In this document: positions 14,136 through 25,339 of the stretch, piece by piece
Numbering within the stretch: the first letter of the stretch is position 1
Layout of the letters: each line of letters starts with the position of its first letter
Assembly (NCBI RefSeq): GCF_000378745.1
Contig: NZ_KB905277.1
Span: forward strand, 20,053-55,106
From: Prevotella amnii DSM 23384 = JCM 14753
GTDB lineage: Bacteria; Bacteroidota; Bacteroidia; Bacteroidales; Bacteroidaceae
DNA length: 35,054 nucleotides
Direction of reading: 5' to 3'
Program-made: the position numbers and the translations under genes
Notes under the pieces: model-generated
What the model was told of the DNA's origin: nothing
What the model saw: only the letters and a program-made list of their open reading frames with translations
Database searches by the model: none

Positions 14136-16446
14136 TTTCGTATTTTCTTCTTTCCTCTTTTACCTGTTGAACAATCTCCATACCTTTGTCCAACACTGAT
14201 TTTACTGCTTGTTGAAAGGTGTTTTCATCAGGCGTTGCCTTACCATGAAGCAATCCATAAAGTTCCTTCAGCGGTTGGTCGGCACGGAGAATTTCCCACG
14301 AACTGCGTAGATGGTGTGTCAGGGAATCCAGCATTTGCAGGTTGTTATCTTTTGCCGCATCCCGCACTGCCTGCATCTCCTTTTCGGTTTCCGTGATCAG
14401 TTTTTCCAGCATGACGGCTTCATTGCCGTAGGACAACAAGGCGGAAAAGTCCGGTTTACCATCGGATGTTATTTTTATGGCACACTTGTCGGAAACTTCC
14501 ATCAGCTCCGATATGGAGAACGGCTTGAACAGGCATCCGGCAAAACCTTTTGTCAAAAGTTCCTCCGCATCGCAACTGCCCGAAGCGGTTGCAACGACCA
14601 CGGGGATTGTCCGGGAGTTTCCCACATTGGACGAGCGTAGCAATTCCAGCAGTTCAAAGCCGTTTATATGGGGCATATTCAAATCTGTTATCAGCAAACT
14701 GTATTCTTTTCGACGTATCATTTCAATCAGTTCCGCCGCATCGGTGCAAGTATCGCAGTGTATTCCCTCTTGGGCATACATCTCTTTCAGCATCAGGAGT
14801 AGTACCTCGTCATTGTCGATGGCGACAACATTGATATTTCTTTCCTTATTTCGGATATAATCTTGTGTGGTTTGTTCGGGCTGTTCCTCGGCTTGCTGCA
14901 TGGGAATCTCCACCGTAAAACGGCATCCTTTGCCTTTCTCGCTTTCCAGACGTATTGTTCCGTGGAGCATTGTCACTATATTATGTACGATGGAAAGTCC
15001 CAGCCCAAACCCCTCCTTTGCGGCGGCATTTGACAAACGTTCAAACGCAACGAACGCTTGGTGCTGTTCCTCTTCAGTCATACCTGTACCCGTATCTTCA
15101 ACGACCAGTGTTAGCACTTCGTCAATATAGTCGGTAGCCAGCGACACACCGCCTTTCTCCGTAAACTTGATAGCGTTTGACAACAGATTATTCCCGATTT
15201 GTATTATTCGCTCTTTGTCGGTCAGAGCTACGGCATTACTTCCATTTTTCACCGTCAGAGATAGCCCTTTGTTCATGGCAACAGGCATAAACTCCGTTTC
15301 AAGGGTATGTGCGATTGTGGAAATGCGGCAGGGTAATAGTCTGGGTTGTTCCTTGCCATTATCCAACCGAAAGAAATCCAGCAGGTTGTTGAGCATATAC
15401 CGCATTCGGTCGGAGGATTGCTGTATACTCCAAATATACTGTCCGTTTTTATCTTCATCACGTTCTTTGAGCATTAGTCCGGCATAGCCACTTATTGCTG
15501 TCAGCGGTGTACGCAGTTCATGTGTGATGGTATGCACAGCTTTCTTGCGGGAGGCTATTAGTGCCTCGTTCTGTTGCACGGACTGTTTTAATTGCTCGAT
15601 TAACTCCGCTGTTCTATATTTGTATTGTTTAATCCGCTTGGCATCACGGAGTATTATGATATAAGAAATGATTAATAGCAATAGTACAAATCCAGTCAGA
15701 CCACCTATTTGCATTAACGACTCTTTCCTCATCAAAGATATTTTAATTTCTCTACCTTGCAAGTCGGCTTGTACCTTTTCATCAATTTGATGAATCAGTT
15801 CTTGCAGTTGTCTATTAAGTTCTACATTGCGAGCTGCAAGGCTGTCGGCTTGTTCCGACAATTGGCGATCCTGCACTTTCTGTTCGCTGATTACGTTTCT
15901 ATTGACCGAATGAAGGATAGTGGTTGATACTGCTGGAGTTACTTCCTTTTTTTTGCCGAATATGCCTAAGAAACCTTTTCGTTTTGGCTTTTTGGACTGT
16001 TCCTGCACACTTTTCTGTACAATAACCGGAATTTGATTGGCTATCTTCTTGTTAATAGATTGTTGTTCATCCATTAACCGGACTATCTGGAACATCTGTC
16101 GTTCCTTATCCTCTAAAAGACTGCGCACACTATCGATGCGCTCTGCTGGATAGGTGGCCTTGAAACGGCAGAGCATACTGTCCATTGCCATACGCCGTGC
16201 ATGGTAATGCTCGATATCTTTATCGTTCCATTCCAGTATTGTTTCACCCAATAGAGAAAATTTTATCATTTGAATATTGATATTGTTTATTTCTTTTCGG
16301 AGCTCGTCTATTTTTTTATTGCCAAGTTCTAATGCTTCTATCTCCTGCCATTCATAGAGGCTATTATATGCCATACATCCGATAAGAATGGAGATAAGTA
16401 TATATCCCAACCGTATTGCCTTATAGAAATTTCCTGACCGCTCCAT
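14128..16446 (-). CDS. rteA: RteA, hybrid sensor histidine kinase
   Basis: A 772-residue inner-membrane kinase. Transmembrane helices lie at about 12-29 and 248-266, enclosing a helical periplasmic sensor region; the H-box THELRTP puts the phosphorylated histidine at 309; ATP-binding N box near 419-424 (NNLLSNAIKFTE), G1 DTGTGM at 451-456 and G2 GFGLGLS at 479-485. A receiver domain follows with D588 (LLITDLNMPH), and the C-terminus (about 665-765) looks like an Hpt phosphotransfer domain (LTHHLRSSWEIL). The signal is not known to be tetracycline itself. It starts on the last base of the tetQ stop (TAATG), so tetQ, rteA and rteB form one coupled operon. Confidence 0.95.
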   Translation of the reverse strand: MERSGNFYKAIRLGYILISILIGCMAYNSLYEWQEIEALELGNKKIDELRKEINNINIQMIKFSLLGETILEWNDKDIEHYHARRMAMDSMLCRFKATYPAERIDSVRSLLEDKERQMFQIVRLMDEQQSINKKIANQIPVIVQKSVQEQSKKPKRKGFLGIFGKKKEVTPAVSTTILHSVNRNVISEQKVQDRQLSEQADSLAARNVELNRQLQELIHQIDEKVQADLQGREIKISLMRKESLMQIGGLTGFVLLLLIISYIIILRDAKRIKQYKYRTAELIEQLKQSVQQNEALIASRKKAVHTITHELRTPLTAISGYAGLMLKERDEDKNGQYIWSIQQSSDRMRYMLNNLLDFFRLDNGKEQPRLLPCRISTIAHTLETEFMPVAMNKGLSLTVKNGSNAVALTDKERIIQIGNNLLSNAIKFTEKGGVSLATDYIDEVLTLVVEDTGTGMTEEEQHQAFVAFERLSNAAAKEGFGLGLSIVHNIVTMLHGTIRLESEKGKGCRFTVEIPMQQAEEQPEQTTQDYIRNKERNINVVAIDNDEVLLLMLKEMYAQEGIHCDTCTDAAELIEMIRRKEYSLLITDLNMPHINGFELLELLRSSNVGNSRTIPVVVATASGSCDAEELLTKGFAGCLFKPFSISELMEVSDKCAIKITSDGKPDFSALLSYGNEAVMLEKLITETEKEMQAVRDAAKDNNLQMLDSLTHHLRSSWEILRADQPLKELYGLLHGKATPDENTFQQAVKSVLDKGMEIVQQVKEERRKYENE

Positions 16447-18371
16447 TATTTTAATGACATTGATTTTTGGAACATGAATAAAAGTTTATCTTTTTCGTTC
16501 ATGCGGATATTATCAGAATAACCGTCTTTTGTTATTTGATACCCACATGGCTTAACCATAAAAATGCCTAAGCCCTTAGTGTACGAACTTACTTCTGAGG
16601 CATAGTCTTTACTTGTATTTAATGGAACTTTCCCTTTAATATGACACCACTCATTATTACAACTGATGTCTTCAATCTCAGACATCAGTTTTTGCAAATC
16701 TGTAATAGCTTTGGAACTCGCTACTTGGGGTATCTGCAACTCAAAACAGAGCATCGGTTCGAGAATGTCCACACCTGACTGTTGCAAAGCCAGCCTGAAG
16801 ACATAAGGGGTCAGCTGTCTGAAATCAGCAGGTGTACTTACCGGGCTATAATACTCGGCTTGAGTAAAAGTTACTTTCAGATCTGTCACTTCCCATCCAT
16901 GTAAACCAGATTGGCAAGACATACGAATCCCTTCAAAAACGGCATTTTGAAAAGAATGGTTCAGATAACCATAGGAGATGTCACTTTCGATTTGCAACCC
17001 TGCCCCTAACGGTAAGGGTTCAAGAGTCAGCCCTATTGTGGCCCAGTAAGGGTTGGGTGGTACTTCGATCTGAATAATCTTATTTACCTTTTTTATAGGT
17101 CGTTCTTTGTAGATAGTCTTGATCTCATCAAAATGGACCTTTACGGAAAATCGTTCTTCCAGCAATGTCTGTATGATTTCCTTTTGGGTCAAACCATATA
17201 ACGAGATTTCCAATTCATCACTATATGAGTTTATGGAAAAGGACAAAGACGGGTCTTCAATCCACAATGTATTCAGAGCGGATATCACCTTGCTTCTCTC
17301 TTCGGGCTTATTTGGCCGGACGGAGGATTTGAGAGCGGGATGCTGATGAGATAATCCTTGAATCAAACAAGGTTTAGCACCTAAATAATCTCCGATTCGA
17401 AAATCTTCTATATCTTCTACAATCGCGATATCATTGGCACCCACTTCATCAACATTTATCTCTCTGCCCTGATAAATAGTCTTTAGATTTTTAATCTTGA
17501 TGAATTTTTCCGAATCGTTGATTCTTACAACGTCTCGAAGTCTCAGACTTCCGTCAATTATTTTAAGAAAACTTCTTTTATGCCCTTTGGGGTCATGCTC
17601 TATCTTATAGAGATAAGCTGAAAGTCTGTTTGAGACTGATGCCGGAGGAAGTATAAAAGAAGAAATGGCGTCCAACAACTCATTGATACCGATATTGAAC
17701 ATTGCTGATCCATGTAGCACCGGATAGACTTTGGCTTTTGCCACAAGAGCGATTATCGTATTCCAATAATCAGCCGGTGAAATTTCGCTATCCGCCAAAT
17801 ATCGTTCTAATATATCGTCGTCATGGTTGCATACAAATTCTTTGTATTCTTCCTTTATATATGTTTGGGAGCAAACCGGATAAACCGATCCATCGACAAC
17901 AGTTTGCATAAACAGGACATCTTGCGACAGATTTGTTTTTATATCCATATACAAACGCTCCAAATTCACACCGGCACGGTCAATCTTATTGATAAATATA
18001 ATTGTCGGGATTTGCAGCTTTTGTAAAGTACTGAACAGCAACTTTGTCTGCGCTTGTATGCCTTCCTTTGCGGATAAGATGAGGACTGCTCCATCAAGCA
18101 TTTTGAATGTCCGCTCCACTTCCGCAATAAAATCCATGTGTCCCGGAGTGTCAATGATATTGCATTTCACTCCATTCCAGATAATAGATGTCGTAGAAGC
18201 CCGGACAGTAATTCCTCTACGTTTCTCTATATCCATAGAGTCCGTTATGGTGTCACCATTATCCACACGGCCGCACTTTTCCGTTGCTCCACTGGCAAAC
18301 AGCAGATTCTCGGTTACGGAAGTTTTTCCTGCATCAATGTGAGCAAGAATTCCTAAATTTATAATATTCAT
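16446..18371 (-). CDS. tetQ: TetQ, tetracycline ribosomal protection protein
   Basis: A 641-residue EF-G-like GTPase that dislodges tetracycline from the ribosome. G motifs are AHIDAGKTS near residues 10-18, RGITV near 52, DTPGH near 74 and NKID near 128. The length matches TetQ exactly when translation starts at ATG 18371 ([13 protein letters not shown]). An in-frame GTG at 18419 behind a good AGGAGGT would add 16 residues; I prefer 18371 because the family starts there, but the longer form appears in some annotations. Composition is AT-rich relative to the tra and excision genes. It confers resistance to tetracycline, doxycycline and minocycline and heads the tetQ-rteA-rteB operon. Confidence 0.98.
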
Positions 18372-18500
18372 TTGGATTAAGCAATAATATACTACAGTAG
18401 ATGCATTGTCGAAACGCACCTTTTAATACCTCCTCGTAGCATATGAGAACTACAGGATTACTAACTCGTATTAATATGTATATTATTACTGCCGCATAAC
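18372..18500 (-). promoter_or_regulatory. tetQ attenuation leader
   Basis: The about 130-base leader holds a three-codon open frame (ATG CGG CAG TAA, near 18490-18501) and complementary segments that can hide the ribosome-binding region: TTAATAC (about 18468-18474) with GTATTAA within the AGGAGGTATTAA at about 18424-18435, and CCTGTAG with CTACGAGG. This fits the published translational attenuation of CTnDOT tetQ, in which tetracycline-stalled ribosomes on the short leader free the tetQ start. Confidence 0.65.
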
Positions 18501-18505
18501 GATTA

Positions 18506-18537
18506 CAAAATTACACAAAAAAATATATCTAACAAAA
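18506..18537 (-). promoter_or_regulatory. tetQ promoter (-33 TTTTG, 19-base spacer, -7 TAATTTTG)
   Basis: On the minus strand TTTTG (18533-18537) is separated by exactly 19 bases from TAATTTTG (18506-18513), a textbook Bacteroidales promoter. Transcription should start near 18499. Confidence 0.85.
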
Positions 18538-18540
18538 GTG

Positions 18541-18901
18541 GGAGGATTTTTTAACTTTTTACCATAGACATTTTATTAGGGAAGCGTAGGTTCAACTGGC
18601 AAGTACAAATAAGTAGAAATGTTTGAACAACACCGTTTTAGGAAGTTGAAAAATCAAGTTTCTCTCTCGGTATAGCGTTTATTTTGGCCAATATCTTCTT
18701 TAGTTTAGCATTTGTGTATTTCCCATTCGTGTTCTATTTAGCTCCTTATTATGAGTATGTAGCAAGTTACTTATCAAATTCAGCCTCTTTGAGGGTCAAA
18801 TATGGTTTTGCAAATGGTGACTGACAAGACATAAACAAGGTCAGCAGGAATTTTTTACATAAATGGACATGAATGTATATAACCTAAAATAAGAATAAAT
18901 T
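18541..18901. other. AT-rich gene-free stretch upstream of the tetQ promoter
   Basis: About 360 bases with no open frame of interest on either strand and no strong hairpin. TATAACCTAA at 18873-18882 recurs inverted as TTAGGTTATA at about 19023-19032, so the small element at 18902-19005 is itself bracketed by a ten-base inverted repeat. Confidence 0.5.
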
Positions 18902-19005
18902 TTAATAAGGGCTGCCCAAAAAGAAAAAAATGCAGTTGCCATCCTATAGATACTTGCAGAAAGGATAAAATTTACTTTTAGACCTTTTGGGATAGCCCTT
19001 ATTAA
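18902..19005. mobile_element. MITE-like element with ends TTAATAAGGGCT…CCCAAAA
   Basis: The left end TTAATAAGGGCTGCCCAAAAAG and the right end, reverse-complemented TTAATAAGGGCTATCCCAAAAG, match over 12 perfect bases and then with a small indel. The 104-base unit has no coding capacity and holds an ATCC…GGAT inner pair. GGGCT-TCCCAAAAG-type ends are common among Bacteroidales insertion sequences; I cannot name the family. It lies between the methylase-helicase stop and the tetQ promoter and may also serve as a terminator. Confidence 0.6.
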
Positions 19006-19028
19006 TACTTCAGATAAAATTCCTTAGG

Positions 19029-22000
19029 TTATATTTTCAATCCTTTGGACCGGGTTTCCTCCTTGGCATACAGTCCCGGACGCCCGATTATGACATGGTT
19101 GGCAACGATACTATCCGCCGGACTGCGTATCTGCGGCGGTGCATTTTCGGGATATTGCGCCTGCCTGTTCCTCACATCTTCCGCTTCCGGCTTGAGCTGT
19201 TGCCCTTCATTCTCCTTTTCTGCGACTTCGGGCGTGGGTGGCGCAAGCTCCAGCTGAATTTTTCGGTCAAGGGCGGCAAGTTCGGACTTCAACTGCTTCA
19301 GCTCGTCCTCCTTCTTCCACACCTTACCCGCTATCTCCTGTAACTGCGGTATCTCCATCTCCAGCACCTCGTTCTTCGCCTTGTACTGGTCGATGATGGA
19401 GGGTATCCTCTCCATCGCGTTGAGGAAGTTGCGGGCGGCGGCCAACGGGTCAGCCATCGCCAGATGCCCGTTGTTGTAGGTGTACTTGTAGTTCCCCTCG
19501 ACCACGAAGCGGTTGTCGGTGAACTCCAATCCCTCTTTGAGTATCCTTTCGCTCACCACCTTTATCGGAAAACCGTAAAGTTCACCGACCTGCGTGTACA
19601 ACCCTCCGGTCGTGGCATTCTTGGCTATCTCCTGCAAACGCTTTCCGATGACCTTCTCATCGGCGGAATCCACTCCGTCCACCTTTATTATATTAAGGCG
19701 GTTGCCCTCCTTGTCGGTCTGCACCACCGACAGGAAGCGGTTCCAGTCCTCCGTCATGGCATCTATGAAAGCCGTGTTGTTGCGCAACTCGCCGGTCTTT
19801 GACTCCAGCTTGAACTCCGAATCACGCTTGCCCTTGTTGAACGACTTGCGTTCCCCTTCGAGCGATGCGATCCGCTTTTCCAGTTTCGCCTTGTCCAACA
19901 GGTCGGTATTGCCGGAGAGCAACGCCATGTATTCCGAGAAATTCATGCCCGATTTTTCGTCCATTGCCCCCTCGTCGATGGTACGCGCACCCATCGCACC
20001 GCTTTTGAGCTGGCTTATGAAAGTCTGCTTGCAGTGCAGGAGGTTGAACTTGTAGCTGTCCAGTGACTTCTCCACCGCGTAGATGATTACATCCACGTTG
20101 TTCCCGGCGAAATGTTTGGCAATCTCATTACCTGCCCTAACTCCGCGTCCGTCACGCTGTTGCAAGTCGGACGGTCGCCACGGCGTATCGAGATGATGGA
20201 TAGCCACACACCGTTTCTGGGCGTTCACACCCGTTCCGAGCATAGAGGTAGAGCCGAACAGCACACGCACCGTCCCGGCGTTCATGGCGTCTATCACCGC
20301 CTTCCGCGCCTTGTCGGTCTTGCACTCCTGAATGAAGCGCACCTCGCTTGGCGGTATACCGTAGTCCTCCGTCAGTTTGCGCTTGATTTCCGAATAGACG
20401 TTCCACCCGTCGCCCGGCTGGTATGTCCCCAAATCAGAGAAAACGAACTGCGTGCCTTTCTGGGCGTCGTATTTTTGATAATACTCCGCGATCATCTTGG
20501 CACAGTGACTCGCTTTGTTGTCGGGATGATCTTCGTAATTCGGGTCTATCATGCGCATGTCGAGTGCCATTTTCCGGGCATAGTCCGTGGCGATGAGCAT
20601 CTTCGCCTTTTCTTCCGTTTCCGAAAGCGGCAGCCTGCCCAACAAGGTGGCATCGCCCGTCTTGGCGAACTGCATCAGTTTCTGTATGAAGTCCTCCTGT
20701 TCCGGCGTGGGCGGTATATGGTGCAGTATCTCGTTCTTGGCAGGACGGTCAACGCCCACATCCTCCGCCGTGCGGTAGTCCGTGATTTCATTATAGAAGG
20801 CGGCAAGCTCCGGCACTTTGATGAAGTAGCGGAAACGCTCCTTCTGGACCACATTGTTCGTCACGTTAAATTCAAAATCCGTCGTCTTCTTGGCAAATAT
20901 CGCCGCCCAAGCGTCGAAACACCTTATGTCCTGCCGTTCCAGCTCCTTCGGGCGCAGGTACTTGAACAGCAGGTACAATTCAGTCAGTGAGTTGCTGATA
21001 GTCGTGCCGGAGAGGAAGGTCGCACCCAAGTCTTTTCCTGTGCGCTCCTGTATGGTGCGTATGGCAAAGAGCATGTTAAGTGCCTTCTGGCTTCCCTCGC
21101 TGTTTCCCAATCCCGCCACACGGTCGTGGCGCGTGTTGAAAGTCAGATTCTTGAACTGGTGGCTCTCATCTATGAAGATGTGGTCGATGCCCATCTGCTT
21201 GAAATCCACCACGTCGTCCGTGCGTGACTTTATGGCGTGTTCCACCTTCTCCAGCTTCGCTTCAAGGTTGTGCTTGCGCTTCTCCAATCCTTTCAGCATC
21301 GCCCGCGACACGTTCTTTCCCTGCTGCCGTAGCACTTCGAGGTTTTCCTCCACCGTGTCAAGCTCTGCTTGCAGGATGCGCTGCTGCAATTCCGGCGACT
21401 GCGGTATCTTGCCGAACTGGTCGTGCGACATGATGACGCAATCGTAGTCGTTGTTCTTTATATTATTGAAGAAGCGCACACGGTTGGCGGTCGAAAAGTC
21501 CTTCTCCGAAGCGTACAGAATACGTGCGTTGGGATATGCCGCCTGATAGGTGGCTGCAATCTCCGCAACGTTGGCTTTCAGCCCGATAATCATCGGCTTG
21601 TGTGCCAAATTCAGACGCTTCATCTCATGCGCGGCGATGCACATTATCAGCGTCTTACCGGTTCCCACCTCGTGGTCGCAAATTCCGCCGCCGTTCTGTT
21701 TCAACATCCAGACGCAATCCATCTGTGAGGGATAGACGCTCTTGATACCCCGGCTTGCCAGCCCTTTCAGGTTGAGGTCGGGAAAGGTCTGATGGGAGCC
21801 GTCGTAGCGCGGGCGCACGAAACAGTTGAACTTGCGGTTATACATCGTCACAAGCCGCTCCTTGAACTGCGGCGACTGCTCTTCGAGCCATTCGGAGAAG
21901 CCGTTTCGTATCTCGTCAATCTTGGCGTTGGCGAGTTGTATTCCCTCGCTGTCGCGCATCTTGATGTCGTTGCCATGCTCGTCCTTGCCGATGGACTTCA

Positions 22001-24845
22001 TCATGTCAGGGCAGGTGTTGTGCAGGGCGTGTTTTAGGAGGTGCATACCGTCATAGTTCCGGTAATACCCCTTCACCAGAAACTCGTCCGTGATTTTCAT
22101 GGTGCGGTAGCCGCACACCACCGAAAACTCGTCCATGCTTGCGGAATAGGCGATTTTCACCTCCGTGTCGAACAGCCGGCTCATGTAGGCGGCATAGACA
22201 CCCGTCGGAATCCAGCGTTCCCCGAAATTGAAGTCCAGATCCTCGAAGGCGATGCGCTGCGGCTCGGCATCTTTCAGAGCCTCCAACGCCTGCTTCACCT
22301 CCGGCATACGCTCATTTTCGGGATTGTCACCCATCCATGCCTCTATGCGTTCCGCTTTCTCTATGACATTTCCGGCGATGAAACGGTCTTTGATTTCGTA
22401 ACCGGTCACGAGCGGATTGTAGTAGATGCGCCCTTGCAGGGCAGTGAGCAAATCCTCCGCCGTGCTGTCGGTTATCTCCCGCATATAGTCGAGATTGACC
22501 GTACCATATTTGTTGAGCGACGCAGACAGGGCTTCTTCGGGAGAGCCTACGTTGGCATGGCTCTCCACCGCGAAGGAAACAGGATGCTCGAAGATGTCCG
22601 CCTTGACGAACTTTCCGTTTTCCATCCGTTCCAGCGAAAGGATGTCGCGCCCGCCCGCATCCATCATCACTAACTTCACGTTCTGCTTGGCGTTGAGGTT
22701 GCCGTAGCGCATGACAAACTCATCGTAACAGGTATTCAGATGCTCTCGCCACGGAACATTTGCCTCGCGCCGGAGCGATTCATAACGGTACAGACGCTCG
22801 TAGGCGTCACGCAGCGACACATACAACAACGCCTTTTCCTTCTGGTATCCTTTCAGGTCGAGCGGCTGGAATGTCGCCCCGTATGGCGTGATGTCTTTCA
22901 GGTAGCCGATGTTATGACGCCCCCGGTCAGCCACCAGCGACCCTTCGCGCAGGTGCATCTCCGGCGTGCGGTGGTAGGCACGCGGAGAAAGGTCCACGAC
23001 TTCCTCCTTCGGCTTTTCCGCTTCGATGTCGGGGAAAAGGAAAGTCCCCACCGCTTCCGATGGGGTATCTGTAACGGCAGGTGCGGCGACTGCCTCCGGC
23101 TGTGTTTCCTCCTGTCGTGGCTGCTCACGGGAAGTTTCCGGCACGGCTTTCACTTCCGTCTTTTCCGCCACTTGTTTCTCGTTATGCTGCCTTGCCAGTT
23201 CCCGAAGTTCTTTCCTACGCTCCGGCGTCAAACCCATCATCATTTCATAGAAACCGTTGATGGGAGGATTGGTATCCCAGTCCAGTGTGGCATAGATGTC
23301 GTCCGGGTCGGCAGGCTTGGCGGTGTTCTCCGCTTTCACCTCCTTATTCTCCATTGCGGGTTTTGCAGTTGGAGCTGTCGGTGTAACCGTGACTTTCGGT
23401 TTGGGCGGAGTGGACTTTGCCGTAACTGCCTTTTTCACCGTCTTTTTCTTTTTGGAGGTTTTCGGTTGGCTGACCTCTTCCGTCATCCCCCAGAGGTCAA
23501 GCAGGGTGAGCTGCACGCCTGCGGAATATTGCGGGCGCGGTTCTATCTCCGGCTTTTCATCTGCGGGTTGCGGCTTTTCTGTCGGAGTTTCCACCGTCTG
23601 CGCCGAGGATACTGTTTCCAATTTTATGGCAGGACGCTCTACTTTATTTTGAACGGCAACTTTTTCTTCCGTTCCTGCCTGCCGGATTGAACCCGAATAC
23701 AAGCGCATGGCAAGCCTGTAATGGAAATCCTCGTCGAGCATACGGCGCAAATCCCCGGCGATGCCTGCTGCCTTGCCCTCGTGCAGATAAACCATAGCGG
23801 GCTTCCCGTAGGGGTCTGTGTCAAGTTTCGCCATCGTATGCACGATGCGTTCCGGGTGGTGGATGAAATAGGCGTTGTCGGTCAGGGCGGTTTTCGTGTC
23901 CGTCTGTATCACGGTCATCAGCCGCTCGTCCTGCGACATTTCCTTCTTGCTGAGGTTCTTTTGCAGGACAATCAGGTCACTGCCCACCTCCGTGCCCGCG
24001 TTGTCCGTGAACAGGTTGTTGGGCAGGCGTATCGCGGATACCAGATTGGCCTGACTGAACAGCTCGTTACGCACGGAGGTCTTGGTGCTATTCAATACCC
24101 CTTGCGAGGTGATGAACGCCACGATACCGCCGTCACGCACGGCATCCAGTCCTTTGAGAAAGAAATAGTTGTGGATGGTTTTCTGGGCGGAGCGTCTGCC
24201 GAAAGAGTCGCTCCGCTGAAACTCCGCGTCGAACACGGCAATGTCACCGAACGGAATGTTGGACACCGCCAAGTCGAAATAATTGTTGAACGGTCTTTCG
24301 ATTTTCTCAAAACCGCAGGTGCGCATTTTCTGGTCGGGATAGAGATGCCTCAAGATTGTACCCGTGAGCAGATCCTTCTCGAAAGCCATCACATCCGCAT
24401 TGGGGCTGTGCCGCAGCATGGAATCCACGAACACGCCGACACCTGCCGACGGTTCGAGCATACGGGCGGGGCGGACGCTGTAATCTGCCAGCACGTCCGC
24501 GATGGTGTCGGTTATCTCTTTGGGGGTGTAGAAAGCGGTCAGCACGGACGCTTTCAGCGAATCCACAAACCGCTTGTACTCTGTTTCGTCCTTGCTGTTC
24601 TCACGGATAAGCCTGTGCAGCTCCACCGTCGGGGCGAACAGTTCGAGGTCGGATTTCGCCCACCGGACGGCATCCGTCAGTTCCTTTGCAGGGTTGAGGA
24701 TACATTTCAGACCGCCGAAACCGCAGTACCTTTGAAGTATGGCACGCTCTTCGGTTGTCGCTGTCCTATTTTCCCTGTCAAGGATGAATGCCGTCCGTAT
24801 CGCCTCGATGTTGTCCCGCAGTTTCTGTTTGCGGTTAAACGCCAT
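19029..24845 (-). CDS. Giant N6-adenine methylase plus SNF2-like helicase polyprotein
   Basis: A 1938-residue protein. Residues about 100-330 form an N6-adenine methylase: SAM-binding motif [11 protein letters not shown] at 130-140 and catalytic-type SNIPFGD at 195-201 (NIPF instead of the usual NPPF/Y). Residues about 400-640 are a low-complexity Pro/Glu/Lys linker. Residues about 1040-1650 are a superfamily 2 helicase: Walker A VGTGKT near 1060, DESH box near 1225, FLSGTT motif III, and QQRDGRG motif VI near 1565. The end is coiled-coil-like. Such polyvalent proteins occur in conjugative elements and large phages and are thought to protect or process incoming DNA; that role is inference. 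Its start overlaps the DUF1896 gene by 11 bases. Confidence 0.88.
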   Translation of the reverse strand: MAFNRKQKLRDNIEAIRTAFILDRENRTATTEERAILQRYCGFGGLKCILNPAKELTDAVRWAKSDLELFAPTVELHRLIRENSKDETEYKRFVDSLKASVLTAFYTPKEITDTIADVLADYSVRPARMLEPSAGVGVFVDSMLRHSPNADVMAFEKDLLTGTILRHLYPDQKMRTCGFEKIERPFNNYFDLAVSNIPFGDIAVFDAEFQRSDSFGRRSAQKTIHNYFFLKGLDAVRDGGIVAFITSQGVLNSTKTSVRNELFSQANLVSAIRLPNNLFTDNAGTEVGSDLIVLQKNLSKKEMSQDERLMTVIQTDTKTALTDNAYFIHHPERIVHTMAKLDTDPYGKPAMVYLHEGKAAGIAGDLRRMLDEDFHYRLAMRLYSGSIRQAGTEEKVAVQNKVERPAIKLETVSSAQTVETPTEKPQPADEKPEIEPRPQYSAGVQLTLLDLWGMTEEVSQPKTSKKKKTVKKAVTAKSTPPKPKVTVTPTAPTAKPAMENKEVKAENTAKPADPDDIYATLDWDTNPPINGFYEMMMGLTPERRKELRELARQHNEKQVAEKTEVKAVPETSREQPRQEETQPEAVAAPAVTDTPSEAVGTFLFPDIEAEKPKEEVVDLSPRAYHRTPEMHLREGSLVADRGRHNIGYLKDITPYGATFQPLDLKGYQKEKALLYVSLRDAYERLYRYESLRREANVPWREHLNTCYDEFVMRYGNLNAKQNVKLVMMDAGGRDILSLERMENGKFVKADIFEHPVSFAVESHANVGSPEEALSASLNKYGTVNLDYMREITDSTAEDLLTALQGRIYYNPLVTGYEIKDRFIAGNVIEKAERIEAWMGDNPENERMPEVKQALEALKDAEPQRIAFEDLDFNFGERWIPTGVYAAYMSRLFDTEVKIAYSASMDEFSVVCGYRTMKITDEFLVKGYYRNYDGMHLLKHALHNTCPDMMKSIGKDEHGNDIKMRDSEGIQLANAKIDEIRNGFSEWLEEQSPQFKERLVTMYNRKFNCFVRPRYDGSHQTFPDLNLKGLASRGIKSVYPSQMDCVWMLKQNGGGICDHEVGTGKTLIMCIAAHEMKRLNLAHKPMIIGLKANVAEIAATYQAAYPNARILYASEKDFSTANRVRFFNNIKNNDYDCVIMSHDQFGKIPQSPELQQRILQAELDTVEENLEVLRQQGKNVSRAMLKGLEKRKHNLEAKLEKVEHAIKSRTDDVVDFKQMGIDHIFIDESHQFKNLTFNTRHDRVAGLGNSEGSQKALNMLFAIRTIQERTGKDLGATFLSGTTISNSLTELYLLFKYLRPKELERQDIRCFDAWAAIFAKKTTDFEFNVTNNVVQKERFRYFIKVPELAAFYNEITDYRTAEDVGVDRPAKNEILHHIPPTPEQEDFIQKLMQFAKTGDATLLGRLPLSETEEKAKMLIATDYARKMALDMRMIDPNYEDHPDNKASHCAKMIAEYYQKYDAQKGTQFVFSDLGTYQPGDGWNVYSEIKRKLTEDYGIPPSEVRFIQECKTDKARKAVIDAMNAGTVRVLFGSTSMLGTGVNAQKRCVAIHHLDTPWRPSDLQQRDGRGVRAGNEIAKHFAGNNVDVIIYAVEKSLDSYKFNLLHCKQTFISQLKSGAMGARTIDEGAMDEKSGMNFSEYMALLSGNTDLLDKAKLEKRIASLEGERKSFNKGKRDSEFKLESKTGELRNNTAFIDAMTEDWNRFLSVVQTDKEGNRLNIIKVDGVDSADEKVIGKRLQEIAKNATTGGLYTQVGELYGFPIKVVSERILKEGLEFTDNRFVVEGNYKYTYNNGHLAMADPLAAARNFLNAMERIPSIIDQYKAKNEVLEMEIPQLQEIAGKVWKKEDELKQLKSELAALDRKIQLELAPPTPEVAEKENEGQQLKPEAEDVRNRQAQYPENAPPQIRSPADSIVANHVIIGRPGLYAKEETRSKGLKI

Positions 24846-25287
24846 ATTCGTCTAAGTAAAGGACGGTTGCTCCCGTCAGCTCCGTGTAGAGCAGGTCGTA
24901 ATCGGAAGACAGGGCGAAATTGTCATCCGAGAGGTCATAGACGGAGAACACGTTGCCGACAAGCGGCAGCAGTTTCAGGACAAAGGCTTCACGCTTCTCT
25001 TCCGGCACTTCATCGGCAAACTCGTTTTCCACGACTTCGCGGAGGATGGCGTAACGGGAATAATGCAGCCCGCGCAGCAGCGTGTCCATCGCCAGTTCCT
25101 GCGCACCATCGGCGGGATAGCCTTCAAGCCGTGCCCTCTCATACGTTTCGGCGGCACGGTCGGCCCGTTCCCGTATGAAAGCGGTGTCGTCAGCCTGTTC
25201 AAACTTGTTCGTGCGGAGATAGTCCAGCAGGTACAGACCGTAATAGGAAAAGTCGGTCTGACCCTCGTTTTTCTTCTTGTTGTTCAT
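24835..25287 (-). CDS. DUF1896-family small protein
   Basis: A 150-residue acidic, helical protein ([65 protein letters not shown]) of the DUF1896 family, regularly found beside the methylase-helicase in these elements; function unknown. I start it at ATG 25287, directly after the leader motif at 25286-25304, rather than at the longer open frame beginning at 25434, because that extension would run through the RteR terminator. Overlap of 11 bases with the next gene implies coupled translation. The stretch between exc and this gene contains RteR. Confidence 0.85.
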   Translation of the reverse strand: MNNKKKNEGQTDFSYYGLYLLDYLRTNKFEQADDTAFIRERADRAAETYERARLEGYPADGAQELAMDTLLRGLHYSRYAILREVVENEFADEVPEEKREAFVLKLLPLVGNVFSVYDLSDDNFALSSDYDLLYTELTGATVLYLDEYGV

Positions 25288-25304
25288 TACTTTGGATTTA
25301 GCGG
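25286..25304 (-). repeat. Leader motif copy 2 (CCGCTAAATCCAAAGTA ATG) at the DUF1896 start
   Basis: On the minus strand the motif runs into the start codon at 25287. It is identical to the copy in front of mobA (24 bases in a row counting upstream bases). It forms an inverted pair with the RteR segment 87 bases away. Confidence 0.85.
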
Positions 25305-25339
25305 ATTGATAATTAACGGGATAATCGGTTGGAAAAAGG

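Noticed and set aside
23721..25178. Plus-strand 485-residue open frame
   Set aside because: Shadow of the methylase-helicase and DUF1896 genes; composition is typical of the complement of GC-rich coding sequence.
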